From NCBI GenBank assembly GCA_016188965.1, contig JACPGT010000005.1:1-64000 (forward strand): DNA of 64,000 bases, written 5' to 3'. Of the stretch, positions 58,813-64,000 are shown in pieces. This DNA is from Microcaldota archaeon. Its GTDB lineage: Archaea > Micrarchaeota > Micrarchaeia > Norongarragalinales > Norongarragalinaceae. Positions within the stretch are counted from its first letter, which is position 1, and every line of letters starts with the position of its first letter. A program made the translations under genes and the position numbers. The notes beneath the pieces were generated by a model. The model had not been told where the DNA came from and made no database searches. It saw only the letters and a program-made list of their open reading frames with translations.

Positions 58813-60399
58813 ATGTTTCCACTCATCGACGCCCGCGCGGCGGCATTGGACGAACTGGTACGCACGCTGAACGACGAGCCGCCGGCCAGCCACCAGGAAC
58901 TGCTCGACCTCAAGTCGGCCATCGCCAAGGAATTCGGACTTAAAGCCGTATTCAAGAACTCGGAAATCCTGAAAGCCGGCCAGGACCGCCTCAACGCGCA
59001 GGCGCAGAAGATCCTGCGCACGCGCAACGTCCGCTCGCTTTCCGGCGTATCCGTCATCGCGCTCATGATGCACCCGGACTGGTGTCCCCACGGCACCTGC
59101 GTCTACTGCCCCGGCGGACCGAACACCAACTCGCCCAAGAGCTATACGGGATTCGAGCCGGCGGCACGCCGCGCCGGACAGAACGATTTCGACTCCCACC
59201 GCCAAGTCACTTCACGGTTGCACCAACTGGAAAGCATCGGACACACGCCCCAAAAATGCGAAGTCATCCTCATGGGCGGCACGTTCAACGCCCAACCATT
59301 GGACTACCAGCACGGCTTTCTCAAGGGGCTTTACGAAGCGTTCGACCGCAAGACCTACGCCACATGGACCGAAGCGAAGGAGGCCAACGAATCGGCGCCG
59401 TACCGCGTCATCGGCTTGACGTTCGAGACTAAACCGGACTGGGCCACGCCGCCGCACGTCGACCAACTGCTCGAATACGGCGGGACGCGCGTCGAACTGG
59501 GCATCCAGAGCCTGGACCCGGCCGTCCTGGAAAAAGCCCACCGTGGCCACACCTTGCAGCAGTCCTGGGAAGCCACGGCCGCGTGCAAGGACGCCTTCCT
59601 CAAAGTCGGCTACCACATCATGCCCGGCCTGTTTTCCACGCCGGAAAAGGACGTGGCCATGTTCCAAGAGCTGTTTTCCGACGCCAAGTGGCGCCCCGAC
59701 ATGCTCAAGATATATCCGTGCCTGGTCATGCCCGGCACGGGCCTGTACCAAATGTGGAAACAAGGCGTTTTCACGCCGTACACAGCGGCGATTGCAGCCG
59801 ACGTCATGGCCGACGCCAAACCGTTCATCCCGGAATACTGCCGCGTCATGCGCATCGATCGCGACATCCCGACGAACCTCATCGCTGCTGGAGTGGAGAA
59901 AAGCAACTTGCGCGAAATGGTGCAGCAGCGCATGGCGGCCAAAGGCACGAAGTGCCGCTGCATCCGCTGCCGCGAAGCCGGCCTTAAGGCTCGCGACGGC
60001 ACGAACGTGGACTGGAAATCAGCCACCATGCGCCGCATGGATTATGACGCCTCCAAAGGCAAGGAAGTCTTCCTCTCGTATGCTGACAAGAACGACACTC
60101 TGCTGGGATTTTTGCGCCTCCGCCTGCCCCACGCTCCATGGAGGGCGGAAATCACGAACGACACGGCTGGCGTGCGCGAACTGCACGTCTACGGCGAAGT
60201 CCTGCCGCTGCACCTGCGCACGAAAGACGCCGTCCAGCACAAGCAACTGGGCAAGAAGTTGTTGGAAGAAGCCGGACGCATCGCCCGCGAGGACTGGGGC
60301 TGCAAGAAACTGCTCGTCATCTCGGGAGTCGGCGTGCGCGAATACTACCGCAAACAAGGCTTTGAGCGCGACGGCGTCTACATGGGCAAACGCCTCTGA
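58813..60399 (+). CDS. elp3: Elp3-family radical SAM / acetyltransferase
   Basis: PHGTCVYCPGGPNTNSPKSYTG; VELGIQSLDP; C-terminal GNAT domain. Confidence 0.93.
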   Translation: MFPLIDARAAALDELVRTLNDEPPASHQELLDLKSAIAKEFGLKAVFKNSEILKAGQDRLNAQAQKILRTRNVRSLSGVSVIALMMHPDWCPHGTCVYCPGGPNTNSPKSYTGFEPAARRAGQNDFDSHRQVTSRLHQLESIGHTPQKCEVILMGGTFNAQPLDYQHGFLKGLYEAFDRKTYATWTEAKEANESAPYRVIGLTFETKPDWATPPHVDQLLEYGGTRVELGIQSLDPAVLEKAHRGHTLQQSWEATAACKDAFLKVGYHIMPGLFSTPEKDVAMFQELFSDAKWRPDMLKIYPCLVMPGTGLYQMWKQGVFTPYTAAIAADVMADAKPFIPEYCRVMRIDRDIPTNLIAAGVEKSNLREMVQQRMAAKGTKCRCIRCREAGLKARDGTNVDWKSATMRRMDYDASKGKEVFLSYADKNDTLLGFLRLRLPHAPWRAEITNDTAGVRELHVYGEVLPLHLRTKDAVQHKQLGKKLLEEAGRIAREDWGCKKLLVISGVGVREYYRKQGFERDGVYMGKRL

Positions 60400-60478
60400 A
60401 TACTCGGCTAACGGCAGAAATACCGGCACCTCAAAATCCATTTAAGCGCCGCAAGCCTCACTTCTCACGCCGATTTCC

Positions 60479-61876
60479 ATGGCCTACTCCAAAGCCGTAG
60501 AGGCACTCCTTCGGAAACAGAAGATCCAGCCGGGCGACCGCATCCGCTATTCCGGAGCCAAAGGCACCTTGGAAGGCATCTTGTTGCCCAAACCCGAGAC
60601 GACCGGCTCCGACGACGTGCTGCTGCTCAAGCTGGACAACGGCTACAACGTAGGCCTACAAGCAAGCGGTGCGACGCTGGAGAATCGTCCGGGACCGTCG
60701 GCCGCTTTGGGCCAAGTGGGCGCTGTTTGGAAGCCTTCCATCCGCCACAACGTTCCAAAAATCTCGCTGGTCGCCACCGGCGGCACCATTTCCACTAAAG
60801 TCGATTACAAGACCGGCGGCGTGTACATGCTGTCCGAGCCAGCGGAAATCCTGGCCAAAGTGCCCGAGCTTGCGGACATTGCCGATATCCACCGCATCCA
60901 AAGCCCGTTCCGAAAAGCCTCGGAAGACATGGACGGAAAAGACTGGCAAACGTTGGCCAAGACCGTGGTGGACGAGCTAAACTCGGACTCGCAAGGCGTC
61001 GTGCTCACGCACGGCACCGACATCCTGGCCTACACCGCCGCCGCGTTGTCGTTCATGATCACCGACTTGAACAAACCCGTCGCCATCACCGGAGCACAAC
61101 GCTCCCCGGACCGAGGCAGTTTTGACGGCGCGCTGAACCTAATCTGGTCCGCCCAATACGCCGCGTCGGACTGCGCAGAAGTGGCCGTCGTGATGCACGG
61201 CTCGTCTTCGGACGACTTCGGCTTATGCCACGTGGGAACCAAGTGCCGCAAAATGCACACCAGCCGACGCGACGCGTTCCAGACCATCAACGCGCAGCCC
61301 TGGGCTACGATAAACGGAAGCAAAGCGAGCCAGGAAAGCGAAAGAAAAAACGACGAAAACGCCGTCCATTTCCTGCGCGACGACTACCACCGCCGTGACA
61401 ACGGCCGCAAAGCCGCGGCCGACACTGCGTTCGAACCGAAAGTGGCCCATATCAAGCCGTGGCCCGGAGCGGACGGCCGCATCATCGATTTTCTGGTCGA
61501 GCAGAAATTCAAAGGCATTCTCATCGAAGCATGGGCATTAGGACACGTGCCGGCCACGTCGAAATTCTCCTGGGTGCCGAACATCCAAAACGCCATCGAC
61601 GCAGGTTTAACCGTCTGCATCGCAAGTTCGGTCCTGTACGGCAAAGTGCATCCGGCCGTCTACGCCAACCTGCGCAAGATCAGCGCCACCGGCGCTTTGT
61701 ACCTGGACGACATGCTGCCGGAAACGGCGTGGGTCAAACTGGCCGTGGCACTGGGCAGGGAGAAAAAAATGGAAAAAGTCGAGGAATTCATGCGCCGCAA
61801 TGTCGCGCACGAGTACAACGAACGGCACCAACAAAACGATTTTACCGGATTCGACGACAACAGCCAAAGCCGCTGA
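60479..61876 (+). CDS. gatD: Glu-tRNA(Gln) amidotransferase subunit D
   Basis: SLVATGGTISTKVDYKTGGV; VLTHGTDILAYTAAALSFM. Confidence 0.93.
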   Translation: MAYSKAVEALLRKQKIQPGDRIRYSGAKGTLEGILLPKPETTGSDDVLLLKLDNGYNVGLQASGATLENRPGPSAALGQVGAVWKPSIRHNVPKISLVATGGTISTKVDYKTGGVYMLSEPAEILAKVPELADIADIHRIQSPFRKASEDMDGKDWQTLAKTVVDELNSDSQGVVLTHGTDILAYTAAALSFMITDLNKPVAITGAQRSPDRGSFDGALNLIWSAQYAASDCAEVAVVMHGSSSDDFGLCHVGTKCRKMHTSRRDAFQTINAQPWATINGSKASQESERKNDENAVHFLRDDYHRRDNGRKAAADTAFEPKVAHIKPWPGADGRIIDFLVEQKFKGILIEAWALGHVPATSKFSWVPNIQNAIDAGLTVCIASSVLYGKVHPAVYANLRKISATGALYLDDMLPETAWVKLAVALGREKKMEKVEEFMRRNVAHEYNERHQQNDFTGFDDNSQSR

Positions 61877-61977
61877 AGGCAAGGAAAACAAAAAAAATCA
61901 AAAAAAAGAAAGAAACTCAAAACGTAATCCGCCATCGCAGTCGAAAAAAAATCGAAAACAAAAAAAAGGCTTGAAAA

Positions 61978-63828
61978 ATGGAAAAACCCGATTTGCAGAA
62001 ACTCGGATTCAAAGCCGGCATCGAAATCCACCAACGCCTGGCCACGGACGAGAAGCTATTCTGCCACTGCCCCACGCGCATCCGCGAAGACGCCTACGCC
62101 TACGGCACGCTCAAGCGCCGCCTGCGGGCCGTCGCCGGCGAATTGGGCACCGTCGACCCAGCAGCCGCTTTTGAGGCCGCGCGCCGCAAGACCTTTACGT
62201 ACCAACTCATCTCCGAGAACACGTGCCTCGTCGAGCAGGACGAAGAGCCGCCGCGCGGATTGAACCAACAGGCCTTGCGCTGCGGCCTGGTCATGGCCAA
62301 GATGCTGCACGCGCAACCCATGGACGAAGTGCACGTCATGCGCAAGACCGTGGCGGACGGCTCGGCCACCTCCGCATTTCAACGCACGGCCTTGGTCGCG
62401 ATGGACGGCCACGTGGAGACGTCCAAGGGCATCGTCACCATCCCGACGGTCTGCATAGAAGAAGAAAGCTCCGGCATCGTCACGCGCGTAAGCGACGAAG
62501 TCACGTACCGCCTGGACCGCCTGGGCATTCCCTTGATCGAAATCGCCACCGGGCCGGACCTCCAGGACGGCGCGCACGTGCAGGAAACCGCCGAAAAAAT
62601 CGGCCGCCTCTTGCGCTCCACCGGTTTCGTCCAACGCGGGTTAGGCACCATCCGGCAGGATATCAACGTCTCCATCGCCGACGGCACGCGTGTCGAAATC
62701 AAAGGCGCGCAACAACTCGAAGATTTGGCCGCGTTGGCGGAAAACGAGGCACTGCGCCAGCACAACCTGCTCCAGATTGCCGCGGAACTCAAACGCCGTG
62801 GCGTCAAAAACGCGGATTTCGCCAACCCGCACGGCGTCACCAGACTGGCGTTCGGCAAGCCCCACGGCGTGTCGCACCACTTCACGCACGCCAAAGCATT
62901 TCTAAGCCAACCGATTGCCGAAGGAAAGGCCGTCGCCATGGCCATCAAGCTGCTATTCACCAAGGGCCTGCTGGGAAAAGAACTCATGCCGAACCACCGC
63001 TTCGGCACCGAACTGTCCGGCTACGCCAAGGCCAAAGCCGGTATCAAGGGCATCATCCACTGCGACGAGGACCCGGTCAAATACGGCCTGACGCAGGACG
63101 ACTTCAACAACATCTCGAACGAGTTGGACTGCATCGAGGACGACGGCTGGGCCGTGGTCGTCGCCGACGAATTGACCGCTGTCCGGGCCTTGCACGCCGT
63201 GTTCGACCGATGTTATACGCTGGAAATCCCGAAAGAGACGCGCAAGGCCGAAGGCCGAATCAGCACGTTCATGCGGCCCTTGCCCGGAGCGGCCCGAATG
63301 TATCCGGAAACGGACGTCCTGCCGGCATACGTCAGCACCGCGGAGTGGGATGCACTGCCACTGCCCAAGACGGCGGACGAACGCAAGGCCGATTACGAAA
63401 AACTGGGCCTTGCCTCCGACATGGCCGAACGCCTGGTGCGCTCGAACGAATGGGAACTTTTCGACCAGCTGGCCGGCAAAACCGAGGCCAAGACCTTGGC
63501 CTGGCTATTGTTGGAAGTCAAGCCGGCATTGCGCCGCGCCGGCGTCGACGTCAACCAGCCGGCCGAACGCGTCGCGGCCCTGCTTCAACTTTACTCGGAG
63601 GAAAAAATCACGCGCGCCGCCTTGCAAGACCTCTTCGCCTTGGCTTCAAAGGAGCCGCAAGCCGACCTCGAAAAAATGGTGCACACGGCCAAGCTGGCGC
63701 GCATCCGAGGTCCGGCACTCAAAAAACTGGCGGACGAGTGGGGCGGCAACTTCGGCGAAGTTATGAAGCGCTACCGCCTGCAAGTCGACGCGGGCGAGCT
63801 GAAAGGCCTGCTGGAAAAGAAGAAGTGA
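61978..63828 (+). CDS. gatE: Glu-tRNA(Gln) amidotransferase subunit E
   Basis: LGFKAGIEIHQRLATDEKLFCHCPT; follows gatD. Confidence 0.94.
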   Translation: MEKPDLQKLGFKAGIEIHQRLATDEKLFCHCPTRIREDAYAYGTLKRRLRAVAGELGTVDPAAAFEAARRKTFTYQLISENTCLVEQDEEPPRGLNQQALRCGLVMAKMLHAQPMDEVHVMRKTVADGSATSAFQRTALVAMDGHVETSKGIVTIPTVCIEEESSGIVTRVSDEVTYRLDRLGIPLIEIATGPDLQDGAHVQETAEKIGRLLRSTGFVQRGLGTIRQDINVSIADGTRVEIKGAQQLEDLAALAENEALRQHNLLQIAAELKRRGVKNADFANPHGVTRLAFGKPHGVSHHFTHAKAFLSQPIAEGKAVAMAIKLLFTKGLLGKELMPNHRFGTELSGYAKAKAGIKGIIHCDEDPVKYGLTQDDFNNISNELDCIEDDGWAVVVADELTAVRALHAVFDRCYTLEIPKETRKAEGRISTFMRPLPGAARMYPETDVLPAYVSTAEWDALPLPKTADERKADYEKLGLASDMAERLVRSNEWELFDQLAGKTEAKTLAWLLLEVKPALRRAGVDVNQPAERVAALLQLYSEEKITRAALQDLFALASKEPQADLEKMVHTAKLARIRGPALKKLADEWGGNFGEVMKRYRLQVDAGELKGLLEKKK

Positions 63829-63892
63829 CCGTGAAGAAGGGCGGTCCGGCCGTAGGCGTTGCCACGGAAGACTAATTAATCCATTTCCGGTA

Positions 63893-64000
63893 ATGCAACA
63901 AGGCGATTTGAACATGGAAGACACGTCAGGATACGAAGAAGCACCCAGCGGCCCGGCCGCTATCCTCGAGGCCGTCAAGAAGTTCGGCATCGGCAAGCTC
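63893..64000 (+). CDS. Partial ORF running off the window
   Basis: MQQGDLNMEDTSGYEEAPSGPAAILEAVKKFGIGKL, open to the edge. Confidence 0.45.
   Translation, partial: MQQGDLNMEDTSGYEEAPSGPAAILEAVKKFGIGKL

Noticed and set aside
59212-59763. Antisense ORFs over elp3, gatD and gatE
   Set aside because: Overlap well-supported sense genes; composition typical of shadow ORFs.

Overview
This 64 kb window is an archaeal chromosome segment, probably DPANN (Micrarchaeota or Diapherotrites-like). The lineage is inferred from gene content, not from a database search. Housekeeping genes include pheS/pheT, metG, thermosome, pelota, deoxyhypusine synthase, archaeal-type PEP carboxylase, Elp3, gatD/gatE, uppP/uppS, lemA, htpX and a geranylgeranyl-reductase-family gene. 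There is a minus-strand rRNA operon (16S - tRNA-Ala(UGC) - 23S) and three more tRNAs. Two toxin-antitoxin loci (VapBC-like, MazEF-like), a type II/IV secretion-pilus module, a MacB-like ABC operon and a family of secreted Cys-rich or lipoprotein-like genes are also present. The observations most worth a second look are: (1) both rRNA genes carry insertions whose junctions (P1 with U.G, terminal G) and core motifs look like group I introns with LAGLIDADG endonucleases, placed in different intron loops; (2) a separate ~180-nt insertion splits the 23S sarcin-ricin loop, with the GAGAG core not visible on either side; (3) tRNA-Leu(UAG) has a 53-nt intron in the T-loop and tRNA-Arg(UCU) a 29-nt canonical intron; (4) arrays of short hairpins with different sequences but nearly constant 9-bp stems occur upstream of vapBC and again in the 16S-23S spacer; (5) a long, potentially pseudoknotted leader precedes a small membrane protein gene. 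All calls come from reading the sequence and ORF track. No searches or folding programs were run.
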